Shown here one piece after another: positions 37,701 through 48,985 of a stretch of DNA of 64,000 bases (position 1 is the stretch's first letter; every line of letters starts with the position of its first letter). The notes under the pieces are model-generated. The model was not told the DNA's origin. It saw only the letters and a program-made list of their open reading frames with translations, and did not search any database. The position numbers and the translations under genes are program-made. The stretch is from Monosporascus cannonballus (lineage: Eukaryota > Ascomycota > Sordariomycetes > Xylariales): positions 266,146 through 330,145 of the forward strand of contig QJNS01000066.1 of NCBI GenBank assembly GCA_004154925.1, given 5' to 3'.

Positions 37701-39960
37701 GTACGTATTATAACGCCTTATAAGATTTTTAATATAACGACCCTAAGCTCGTTTTAACGGAAAAAAACATATTATCTTAAAAAGTTGAAATTTATAAAAG
37801 AAATAAGAAAATATATAAAATATAATAATATTATATTTCTTGTAATATTTTTCAAATTTTATCAAATAATAACTTTCGTAACCGTTAAAGATAAAAACCG
37901 TTTAATATTTTTATACGCGTTTTGGTATATTTATCGAAATATTTAACCTAATCCAGATTTAAAGCATTCGTTATTTAGCCGTTATTACTTACGGTAATTT
38001 TTTAATCGCGTAATATGGAACTATTACGGTATTAAGAAATAAAGTTGTTTTTGCCCGTTACGATAATATACGGAAAAAAGGCCCAGCCTTAAAAACTAAC
38101 GGCTTAATTAACTGTAACCTATTTTTTATTGTTTTATTAGGCCTGCTTAAGCCTTTTACGTTTTTCGGTATTTATAATTATTATATCCGACGCCGTTATT
38201 AACCTTATTAAAAAGTTAATTTCGTCAAAATTATATATATCTTTTTCCAAAATACCGTATTTCGCAATTATATTACGTACGAACTTAAATTATTTATAAA
38301 ATATTTTTAAATTTTTATATACAACCTTTTCGTAATTAATCTTTCGATTTAAACGCATTTTTAACTTATTTTGCCATTTAACGAAATTCGATATCCAGTT
38401 AACGCCGACGCATCCTACGTTATGTTTACGTAGGAATATATTGGCCATATTTTTAATATTTTTAAATTAAAAAAGAAACGTTCCTAAATCGAAATCGAAA
38501 ATATATTCGATCATAATTTGCTTTTCGGAATTGGTTAATTTTCGCAAATTAGGCGGTATATCGCGTTATGCAGGTTTGCCTTAGATTCGTTCGCGAAAAA
38601 TTATTTTCGAAATAATATATATAGTTGTAAAATTTTAATAACCAATACGAAAATCGCGTTTTTAGCCTAAATAACAAAGTTTAATCGTACTTTTTTTTAA
38701 AAGCCCAAACATATTATTATATTTAAAAAATATATAAGTAAAATAAGATAATTAAAAAATTAAATCTGGGTGGGCGTTTCGCTTATGTGGGCGCTTCGCT
38801 TATGGATTACGTTACGGCAATATAATATTTACGTTAAAACGAAAATTTGACGACATAAGCCATACGGAAAAGTATATCCATTATTAATTATAAAACAATT
38901 ATAATATTTAATTATATGCGATTTTATGATCAAATTTCTTATATTAAAAAATCTAATCATAAATATATATTACGATAAGATTTTCGTTATCGTTAATTAA
39001 TTTACGAAATATTTTTATTTCTGATTATATTACGAAAACCTAAACGTTAAATAAATGGAATATTTTTTAAATATATATTTACTATATACGGATTATTAAT
39101 ACAAATTATCTAAAATAAAAGATTAATATTTATACTTAAATTTTGGCAAAATCTAAGAATACAAATCGGTCTAAATTATAAATTATCTAACGTATTTAAA
39201 TTATAAACAAATAAATAAACGGAATAAATATACCAAATTCTAGAAATTTATTTACGATATTATATTAATTATAAATAAAATAATTAAATTAAAAAATTAC
39301 TAATCGTATAATTAACCTTTTATATCATTTATTATAAAAGCATTAAAATAGTATTAACAAATATAAACTTTAATCTTATTTTAAAATTTTATTATAAAAT
39401 ATGTAATAATAGTTAATTAAGATGCAGATAATGCTTACGTTAAATTAAGTAAACAAATTATATTAGGAAATAAACAAAAAACTAGAATTTGCACGTAATC
39501 GGATATACAAATATTATAATTAAAAAAGGTTAAAAAATTAATTTTCGTAAAAAGGAAAATTACTTTTCTCCTTATCAAAAACATTTAAATAAAACGACCT
39601 AATAAAAAAGTCGATTTCAAATATATCGATCTATATAAAATCGCCAATAAAATCTTAAAAAATAATTACTAATTAAAACATTTATTAAAAATTAAATTTT
39701 ATTGCATTTTTTATATTTTTTTAACTGCAGTTAATAACCAATATAACTAAGGTATATACGGTATAAAATAATATAAAAATTAAATATAAGCAAATATACG
39801 AAATATAAAAAGTTTTAACATACGAAAACAAAACGGACTTACTTAGTACCTAATTAAGTAGAAAAAATATCCAAATTCCGAAAACATTTAAAACCCCGTT
39901 AAAAACCTTATTAAGGTTTAACGTCTATTAAAGAACTTTTAGCAATAACGACGGAATCAC
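34703..39960 (+). mobile_element. RIPed chromodomain gypsy element E, 5'-truncated, interrupted
   Basis: On plus, protease-region sequence homologous to copy A reads near 34830-34990. An RT block (KKNEKLRFIINH, two stops, LNDIITKD) is at about 35526-35600 and the catalytic YYFDDISIL at about 35840-35870. After the Fot1-like insertion, integrase continues (YNIYVKTKI, then FVIVN.FTKYFYF near 38960-39020, and FNLILKFYYK near 39370). A chromodomain tail reads at about 39790-39910. The 5' part is missing at the junction with element I. Its end near 39960 is approximate. Confidence 0.8.
36959..38812 (-). mobile_element. Fot1/pogo-like DNA transposon, copy 2 (RIPed), TA target duplication
   Basis: 1854 bp, homologous to 2380-4241 throughout. 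TIRs are ACGTAATCTATAAGC... and ...GCTTATGGATTACGT, flanked by TA at 36957-36958 and 38813-38814. The minus strand around 38360-38450 reads MANIFLRKHNVGCVGVNW followed by ISNFVKW, the CENP-B/Tc5-type DNA-binding segment; here the Trp missing in copy 1 is preserved. It is inserted within the integrase zinc-binding region of element E. Confidence 0.85.
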
Positions 39961-40385
39961 CCGAAATAATAACATTCTATTCACAAGATTTAAAAAAAGC
40001 GCTTAATCCACCGTATTCTAATTAATAACGTCTAACTTACCTAAAGTCTATATCTCGATTACAGATTTTGATTTCAATTGTACAAGGTCGTAAAGATCGT
40101 CCAAAAATTAAAAATCATAATTAATAAATTTCGTACCTTAAGATTAATAATGTTAGCGCTAACGACGTATACGAAAAAAACGCGTAAAAACTTCGGATAA
40201 AGATTTTTCGGCCGCTAGCTTTTCCTTTTTTAATTTTTTTCGATTTTGCGATATAATGATTAATTATAGACATAGAGATTTTTGTTCCGTTATACGAACG
40301 ATTTCGACGAACATATTTTTTATAACGAAAAACCCCGTTCATTAGTTAGTAATTCAGCTGCTGAGCAAAACAAAACAATAAAATA
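39961..40385. repeat. RIPed junction zone between elements E and B
   Basis: AT-rich with a 73-codon open frame on minus (40121-40342) that shows no known domain. It probably contains the 3' untranslated part of element E and unrelated flank. Confidence 0.4.
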
Positions 40386-43300
40386 TTGTCAGATCGTAAT
40401 ACGATTTTTCCTTTTTTCAAAATTTTACCTTTAAGATTTCTTTTTTTCTTTTTTTTTGTTTGGTAAATATCCCTTTTTCCGTTTTTAATCATATCGTTTC
40501 GCATTTTTCAGATTTGTCGCGTTCCTTATTTTTTTACCGTTCGTCGTATTGACCTTGTAAAAACTTTTAACGAATTTAGTTCCGAAATTATGCTTTGCTT
40601 TTATTATTTTTCGAAAAATATAAGGTGTAAAATAATAAAAAACGTTTTAAGGTATAAGGAATGTATTAATCGGGGTCGATCTTATGATGATATCGGTATA
40701 TCTATTTTTTCCCTTTAAAACATTCGTCGCAAATATTAACGTTTGGAACGCGAAAAAACGTTTGCCGAAAAGCGATTATTAAAATTTTAACGGCTTTACC
40801 TTAAAGCTTAATGTAAATATTAGGAAAAGATAAATAAAGCTTTTTTTCGTTTTATTCGTTTACGTAAACAAAAGGCGCTGGTTCGTTCGAAAGGCGTTAT
40901 TATAATATAACGTAAACTTTAATCGTTAAACGAATTAAAGAAATAAAAGCGTTAGGAATAAAAATAATTAAAGGCTGCCGTTACGGCTGTTACGTTAACG
41001 TAAGCCGTAATTAATTAGCCTGATATTCCGACTATTAATTGGTCGATTATTAATTAAAACGTACCCGTTATTATTAGTAAAAGTTCTTTAATAAGCGCTA
41101 AGCGCCAGTAAGGTTTTTAACGGGTTTTTAGATATTTTCGGAATCTGGATGTTTTTTTACTTAATTAAGTATTGAATAAATCCGTCCTGTTTTCGTATGT
41201 TTAAAATTTTTTTATTTCGTATGCTTATTCGTTTTTTATTTCCTTATCGTTATATATTGTATATACCTTAATCGTATCTGTTGTTAATTCGAGTAAAAAA
41301 AATATAAAAAATTGGATAAAATTTAATTTTTGGTGGAAGTTCTAATTGGTAATTATTTTCTGAGGTTTTTTGGCGATTTTATATGGACCGATATATTTGA
41401 AATCGAGTTTTTTGTTAGGTTGTTTTATTTGAATATTTTTGGTAACGAAAAAAACTATTTTCCCCTTTTCGAAAGTTAATCTTTTTAACTTTTTTTAATT
41501 ATAATATTTATTTATTTGATTTCGTACGAATTCCAGTTTTGTTTTTATTTTTTAATACAGCTATCGTAATTGTTTTAACGTAAAAAGTATTTTAACATTA
41601 ATTAAATTATCGTTACGCATTTCTCTGTAAATTTCCGGAATAAAACCAAAATTTACGTTTGCAAATATTATTTTAATGCTTTTATAGTAATTGGTATTAT
41701 AAGTTAATTATGCGGTCGGTAATTTTTAACCTAATTATTTTGTTTATAATTGATATAATATTGTAAGTAAGTTTTTAAAATTTGATTTGTTTGTTTTATT
41801 TGTTTATTTATTTGTGGTTTAAATACGTTGGATAGTTTGTGATTTAGGCATATTTGTTTTATAAGGCCTTGCCAAAATTTAATATAAATATCGATTTTTT
41901 GTTTGATATGATTTTTATTGGTAATCCGTATATGCTAAAGATATGTTTAAAGAAAATGTATGTCAGTTATTCGGCGTCTGTGTCCTTATGATATGGTAGA
42001 AAATAGAAAATTTCGTGAATCGGTCGACGATTACAAAAATGTTATCGTAATATATTCCTATAATTAGGTTTTTTAACATAAGAAGTTTGGTAATAAAGTT
42101 AAATATAATTAAATATTATAGTTATTTTGTGACTGGTAATAGCTGTAATTTTCCGTATAACTTATGTTATTAAATTTTTGCTTTGGCGTAAATATCGTAT
42201 TGTCGTATAACTTTTTGTACTGTTAATTTTATTTTAGGAAAAGAATATGTACGTTAAAGTTTTTCTAGGGTTTTGTAAATCCCTAGATATTCGTATAACT
42301 GATATTCGTATATTTTTCGTATTAGATTTTTCTGGTATTTCTTTGGAACTTGTGTTTTGTCCGTTTTTTGGTTTTCTAGAAAATTATCGTTATATTGCTA
42401 AATTTTTTAATGCATATTATAAGGTACTGCCCGAATTATCGTAATTTATCGTAAGCGTAAATGTTTTTTATAGTGGTATCGAAAATTATATAGTTAATTT
42501 TAACTAATTTTTCTTCGAGGTCTGGTTGCCTGCTTAAAACGTTTATTTTGTTGTTCTTTGATTGTTTTATAGATAATAATAAAATCGAAGTTTGCCAATT
42601 TTTCTAGATATCTTAATTATCGTCCTGTAAGTTCCCTGGTCGTGGTAAATCGGGTAAGATTTTAATAATCCGTATAAACCTTAACTTGATACAAACTTCC
42701 CTTTAAAAAATGTCTAAATTTCCGAAATGCCATAATAATAGCTATAAATTCCTTATCTACAATGCCGTAATTAAATTTAGCTTTTTTTAATTTGTACGAA
42801 AAAAATGTAATGGGGTATAATTTGCCTTAATTATTTTGTTATCCGATTATTACGTTTAATACGTAATTCGAAATATCGGTTTTTAATTTAATAAAGCGGT
42901 TTAAATGGTACATAATTAATATTAGTTCGTTAATAATCGTATCCTTAATTTCTTAAAATACTTTTTCCGTATTTGGCGTTTATTTAAATTTTTTTTTGTA
43001 AGATTCGTTAAGGGTATAATTATCCTGCTGAAATTTCGAATAAATTTCTTATAATAATTGGCGAATTTAAGGAATATCTGTATCTTTTAGATTATCGTTA
43101 ACGTTTGTTATTTTGTGATTGTAGGGATTTTCTTAGGGTTTATCCTGATATGTTCTGGGGTAATAATATATCTCAGATATTTTATTTTCTATATATGGAA
43201 TTAATTTTTTTTTACGTTGATAAATAATTTTGTATTTTGTAAAACTTAAAAAACTTTATGAACGTATTTTATATATGTTTTTTTCGTTTTTAAAAAGATG

Positions 43301-46300
43301 AGAATGTCGTCGAGATAGTATATAACGAAAATATCGAGGTATTTTCGTAATACGTAATTAATTATTCACTGAAAGGTCGCTGGTACGTTTATAAGTCTTA
43401 TTAATATAACCAAATATTTAAATAATTCGTATTTCGTTTTAAAAGTTATTTTTTATTTGTATTTCTTTTGATTCTAATAAGGTTATGTTTATTTTTAAAA
43501 TCGAATATTATAAGTTATTTGGTTCCGTAAAGTCGGTTTTTTATTTCCGTAATTAGGGGTAATAATATTTAATTTTTAACAGTAATATTACTTAGTTACC
43601 GATAATTAATCACAAGTCGTAATTTCCTATTTTTCTTTAGTACAAAAAATATCGGATATTTTATTAATAATTTCGAAAATCGAATTTATTTTTTTATAGC
43701 CGATCTTCTAGGTATTTTTTAAAAATACGTAATTCGTTTTTGTTAAAATTGTAAATAAAGTAACACTTTATTAAAGATTTTTCCTTAAGGATTATTTTAT
43801 AATCCTATTTGCTATATTTTAGTAATTTCGTATTAAGCTTTTTTTTAAAGAACTACTTATATCTATGGTATTTTAATAACATATTAATTAAATTTTTTAA
43901 TTTTTTGGGTTATTATTTTTATTATTTCAAATCGTTATTTAATTATTTTAATTTCGTTCTGATAATAATAACGATACGTTATATTTTTAATGCTCATTTT
44001 TTTGGTATTTTGTTCCTTTAGGTAATAAAGTATTTGGCGTATTTTTATGCCTGTATTTATCGTTATTATCGATCAAATATTAAGATCTTAATTCTTTTTT
44101 TGTTAATAAGATATAAGGCGAATTTTACTTAGTTTATTCCGTTATTAATCAAAATTCCGTATTAGCGTATTTTTGATAATTCTAAGATTATATTGTAATT
44201 CTCCAATAAAATAATATCGAAATTAATTATTTGGTATCGTCTTTTAATAAAAATCTCGAAGTAATTAATTTTGGATATAACTTTTCCGTTATCGTAAGCA
44301 AATTTCCGACTTTTAGCATTCGTTATTATATAAGGTTTTAATTTATATTTCCATAGCAGTTTAAGCTTATTAACTATATCTGGTGCAATATAATTTCCGT
44401 TTAAAGTTCCGTAATTTATTATTACGGTATACCAATACGTTACGATTTATATTTCCAAAATAATAAAGTCGTTAACGTTTTTTATCGTCGCGTTTAAAAC
44501 CCTTTTTGGGAATTCCTTTTAATTTCTTTAAGTCTCGTCATCCTGCAGCTTTTTTACAGGTAACTTTTTTCTTTTAATTCCTATTTAAATTTGTCAAACC
44601 TTACTTATATTTTTTCGTTTAACGCGTTTAGCTGTTATATTTGTTGCTATTGTCGGCGTATTGTTTTTTCGAGCCGTATTAATTATTCTTAATTCTCTTA
44701 TAATTTCTTTTCCCATTAAATAAATTGTTCTCTTATATTTACGATTATATCCTATTGTACGTTATTTTAGTTATCGTTCCAAAAATATTTTGTAAATTAA
44801 CGTATTTTTATTCTTAATAACCTTTTTTTTATAAAGGTTTGCCATAAATGCCAACTTAAAATGGAAATCCGTAATAACTTTTTAATAATATTTTTTACCG
44901 TACGTTAAATTAACTTTTTTTCCGTTTAATAATTATATTATCTATAATAATAAAAAGGGTTTTTTTGTAAATATTACTTTCTTTTAAGCTAGCCCTTTAT
45001 TTTGACCAATTACTGGATATTTTCTAGAATTATAGTTCGAAATTATCGATATTATTATTTATTATTTTTGTTATACCCGGTTCGGTTTAGAAAATCGAAT
45101 CCCTTATAATATATGCGGGTAATTTGTATATAGATATATTATTTTCATTTTTCGTAATCGGGCTATTCTTGTCGTCGACAATGTATAACGTATATCCTGC
45201 CGTATCGATTAGGGATTCCGGGATAAATTTTTTTTATTTAATTCTAATATTCGCATAATTATGCTTATAATACTTCTTGCTATATTCGCAATACTTATTA
45301 AGTTAGCTTTTTGACTTTTCGCATTTTTTGTCGGATTTTTTATCGTAATAATCTTAATTAGACCTTTTACCTAGGGCCTAATACGTACTTAGCTTGGATT
45401 ATGTTAATAGCTTTATTGTTATTTCCTTAATTATTCCTAGACTGTTTTTCCGGTATAGGGGTTTAATTATCTTATTATAATTTCTTGGATTTCTTATATT
45501 TAAAAACTTTATATTTTATTTTATCATAATTAAAGCATTTAATCTGGCTTTAATTCTATTTATAAGTAACGCTAAATTCTATAAATTCTAATGCCGTTCC
45601 ATAAGAAGTAAAAGGTATGTTTCGTTTTTTTCCTTAATTGGACTTATTATATCCCAAACGTAAAACGTATTATTCTTTTTTTTCTATTATTTTTTAAATT
45701 GTTAATTATTAATTTTAATTACTTTTACGATATACCGAATTAAAGTAATTAGTTATTTAATTTAAATAATCTTATTTTTTATATTATTTTTTAGCCTTTT
45801 ATAAAATATATCGATAAAGGTGTCGGCCTTGTTATTTTTTTATCGGGCCTTAGTTACGAAACTTTTAAAAGGTACGGCGTATTTAGAGGTAAATTTTTTT
45901 ATTAGAATTATAAAAGGTATTAAACCGCAAATCGTTCTTTATCCGGATTGCCGAAATTATCGCGTATTTTATCTTCGAAATTGGTATAAATAAAAAAAAT
46001 CTCATTAATAAAGTTTTTTTTATTTACTTTTCTTATTTCCAGGAAATTTTTTATAATAAGCTTAAATTAATTAGCTATATTTTTTATTAGATATACTCTT
46101 ATTATTAAGATTATATCCGCTAAATTATTAAGGTTTAAAAAGCGAAAATAAATTTGTGCCTAAATTAAGAAGGTTTAAAAGTTACTTTTCCCGTCGTAAG
46201 GTTCCGGCTTTTTGGGCTTTATACAGGCGAAAAAGGGTTAGGCAGGTAATATAGCTCTAAGTTATCGAACTTTTTTTTCTAATTTCCGAATTCGAGCCTG

Positions 46301-46776
46301 AAATTGTTAAATAAAGGTTTCTTAAATGTTGGTCGATATTTTAATAGTATTAAATATTGTTTAAAATTTAACGATATTATTAAATAAAAGCTTGTAACGT
46401 ATAACGAATTATAAGGTTTAACTAATTATTAAACCTTAAGTCGACGGGTTTATATTAATAAAAATATCGTAGGAATCTAAATAATAAATATAATAACGTA
46501 TTACGTTTTGTAATATTAAAGGTATCTTAAATAATAAATTATTATTACAAGCTAAAGTTATTTAAATTATGGAAATAATAAGCGTACATATCTTTTTCTT
46601 TTTTTGGCTTAATTATTCGTAATTATGCCGTTAGTGGTAATTACGATCACTTAGGATTACCTTTGATTATTAATAATCATTAGTTTGGCAGTGATTACTG
46701 TCACGTGACCGGGGAGGTAGCCCGTATGCTTTCTGCCTGACCGTTTCTTGAGGCCGGAGCTTGTCGGATCGTAACA
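40386..46776 (-). mobile_element. RIPed chromodomain gypsy element B, nearly complete
   Basis: Coding strand minus: the 5' LTR is at 46400-46776, and the zinc knuckle (CFNYDKIKYKV, decayed) near 45510-45550. The ILG-containing protease/RT linker lies near 44200, and the RT catalytic YYLDDILIF near 43300-43330. Integrase lies leftward and the chromodomain-like tail at about 41150-41300. A polypurine tract (AAAAAAGGAAAAATCG on minus, 40402-40417) is followed by only about 16 bp of 3' LTR (40386-40401). It is collinear with copy A but lacks the DNA transposon, so it preserves that insertion's empty site. Stops throughout. Confidence 0.85.
46400..46776 (-). repeat. 5' LTR of element B (family 1)
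   Basis: 377 bp, homologous to 7053-7474. The minus strand starts TGTTACGATCCGACAAGC. The part near 46690-46776 keeps moderate GC. Confidence 0.8.
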
Positions 46777-46892
46777 GAGAAACTATCGATAAATATACGT
46801 AACTAGATTTGTAAAACGCATTATATTAAATGAATAATAATATTATTAAGGATGAATAGCTTAAAAAGGAGGAATAATTATAAAAATATAGT

Positions 46893-47070
46893 CCTTATAA
46901 GAATAAGGCTAGTAGCCGACCAGTTCCCGATTAGTTATCGATCTATTTATTAGTATAAATTTACTATTTAACAGCTAATGGGAAACGCTAGATAGAAGTA
47001 ACCTAATATACTTATTTTTTGGAATTTGTTTTCCGACTGGTCGGAGATCACCTTACCCCAGCTTAAAGCT
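46893..47070 (+). repeat. LTR/leader fragment shared with copy D
   Basis: Inverse match to 9760-9945; shared words are GGCTAGTAGCCGACCAG and CGACCAGTCGGA/CGACCAATTG. It lies next to the 5' LTR of element B. No coding continuation was found on its right. Confidence 0.55.
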
Positions 47071-47690
47071 GTCTATTATCTTATATATTGAATACGTATT
47101 AAAGTTTTATTATAATAAGATATTCATTAACGTAAAAAGTGTTATAATATTACGAACCGCAAAACCCTTTCAGTAATTAAACTAATTTTATAAAACAATA
47201 TTTCGTTATACGATTTATTTATTTATACGTTTTGTATACTTACTTTACCAAATCTTTACTATCTTTTAGTGAATATTTTTTTGTAAAAGCGTTTTTATAT
47301 AGTTTCTTATAAAAGCAGTTAGTTTCACGGTTTATTCAACGGACTATACAAGAATTATATATTTCGCGATATATGCGATAATTAATACTTGATTCGCTTT
47401 TATATGGTTTTCGTTTTCTTTATAAATGTTTTTAATATTTATACGATTAATATATAACTAAAAAGCTATTTGGAAATTTCTATTTTAAACGAAAAATTAA
47501 TATAGATAATTTATATCCTTTTTTAATTTATTATAAATATTCTAATTTAAGCCGATTTTGCTTTGGAGGTTTTTCGTAATTTAATTCGTTAATCTTATTT
47601 TATTTAAAAAGCAGATTTTTTCTTTCTTTTTTTAAGACTATTAAATATTATCGTTTTTTTTATATTTTTCGTTATTTTCTTTCTTTTTGA
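47071..47690. repeat. AT-rich desert, no assignment
   Basis: Stops in all frames and no motif. It is likely the RIPed interior of the LTR element whose 5' end lies at 47691-48528. Confidence 0.4.
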
Positions 47691-47879
47691 ATTTTACGGT
47701 CCAATTCCTTTATTAATAATAAAACGATAACTTTTGAGATCTGATCGAAGGTTGACGATTCGAATGGTATTCCTATTTTTATCGTCGGGGAATTCTCGGA
47801 CTGGCTGGCTATACCCTGCAAGGTTACTGTTCCGAGTCTTCCTTTTGCCATTATTCGATATCCTAATACGTAGGTCGTT

Positions 47880-48266
47880 TGTCATGGCCCAACGAGCTAC
47901 GGTCTCCAGAAACGGTCTGCCACGACCCAACCACAAGTGCGCGGTAGGGCAGGTCACGTGATGGATCACCAACTTATTGGTGGTAAGCCAGTAAGCCGGA
48001 TCACCAACTTACTGGTAATAAGCCAATAAACCGGATTTTTAACTTACTAATAATAAGCTAATAAGCTGGGTCAAAATATATACGTTTATTATTTCCATAA
48101 TTTAAATAATTTAAATTTACAATAATAATTAGTTATTTAACGTACCCTTGGTATTACAAGACGTAATATGTTATTATATTTATTGCTTAATATCTTACGA
48201 TACTCCTGCCAATATAAACCCGTACGACTAAGGTTTAATAGTTGGTTAAACCCCTTAGCTGTCACA
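47880..48266 (-). repeat. Solo LTR (family 1) with perfect 5-bp target duplication
   Basis: 387 bp. The plus strand runs TGTCATGGCCC...AGCTGTCACA, the best-preserved copy of the family-1 LTR and inverted to those at 7053 and 46400. The flanks are TCGTT on both sides (47875-47879 and 48267-48271). No internal element sequence adjoins, so it arose by LTR-LTR recombination. It still has many CpA/TpG sites in its first half, while its right half is AT-rich. Coding orientation is plus if 5'-3' follows the A and B convention; strand is nominal. Confidence 0.85.
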
Positions 48267-48277
48267 TCGTTATAAAC

Positions 48278-48528
48278 TGTCCTTTGCCTAACGGTCCGCA
48301 CGGATAGGTAAAAGCATTAATATACTAGAGAAAATAATAAAATACAGAATAAAGGGCAGAAAAAGCAGCCCAGCAGGTAGTTCATAATATGGGTAGTAAA
48401 TAAATAACCATTAATGCCTGCCCTTTTCTAACTACTCGGGGGCGAAGCCCCCCTATATATACACAAACTGGAACCCCATTGGTGGGTCGCTGGGCCCCGG
48501 AAAGGGGGCCGCACCTTGGCACCTGACA
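48278..48528 (-). repeat. LTR of element F, largely unmutated
   Basis: 251 bp. The minus strand starts TGTCAGGTGCCAAGGTGC and ends GGCAAAGGACA (TG..CA ends), with a TATATATA box around 48455-48462. GC is high on the outer side (GGGGCTTCGCCCCC hairpin near 48430). No second copy is in the window. It marks the boundary between the AT desert and the gene island. Confidence 0.65.
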
Positions 48529-48985
48529 ACCTATTTGAGGGGGGTATAATCCAAGCTTCTCAGTTTAAAAGAATACTGTCTTGAATGAGGCTTGCGCAGT
48601 GCCAGAAAATGTCTTATTTCATCCTAACATGATAAGAATATCCGTTTGTCGAATCGAAAGCGACGGGTGGTACACTTTTGGGGCTATAATCCGGCTATAT
48701 CACACCTTACCACCCCTCTTTCGGGAGGAGCAATTCCATACGCGGAAAGATCTTCGCTCGCCTCCGCATGTAGAGCCCAGACAAATATCCGCCCTCCGCA
48801 TGGGGAAAGTGATCGTAGCTACGGCAGGAGTGCAGGCAGTCAAGCGTAGCGAGGATGGCATGATAATCTCTAGCTCTCCCAACAATGCTGTGAGAAGTAG
48901 AGATTTCTTCACCAACGTGCGCCGATACCGTATATATCGATATACATTAAACCTGACTCCGATTTGCCCACTCTAGGTATAATCG
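48529..48985. promoter_or_regulatory. Upstream region of the fucosidase gene
   Basis: GC-normal. Frames on both strands (for example 131 codons at 48581-48976) show no domain and lie where the promoter and leader of the fucosidase are expected. A TATATATCGATATAC stretch near 48931-48945 could serve as a TATA-like element, but this is a guess. Confidence 0.35.

Larger units (their letters stand above)
47691..48528 (-). mobile_element. 5' end of another LTR retroelement (F), interrupted by a solo LTR
   Basis: On the minus strand an LTR (48528-48278) is followed, after the solo LTR, by an open frame starting MAKGRLGTVTLQGIASQSEN (ATG near 47853). The frame runs about 60 codons to 47695 and has a Lys/Arg-rich end (KELDRKIQKERK). 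Position and character suggest a gag N-terminus, but the family (copia or gypsy) is not determinable. Downstream the sequence becomes RIPed and unreadable. Confidence 0.5.

Noticed and set aside
40121..40342. A 73-codon minus frame in the AT desert
   Set aside because: No domain, AT-rich, and lies at a junction between two retroelements.
42247..44021. Open frames on plus at 42247-42444 and 43809-44021
   Set aside because: Both are antisense to the pol region of element B and arise from AT-rich sequence.
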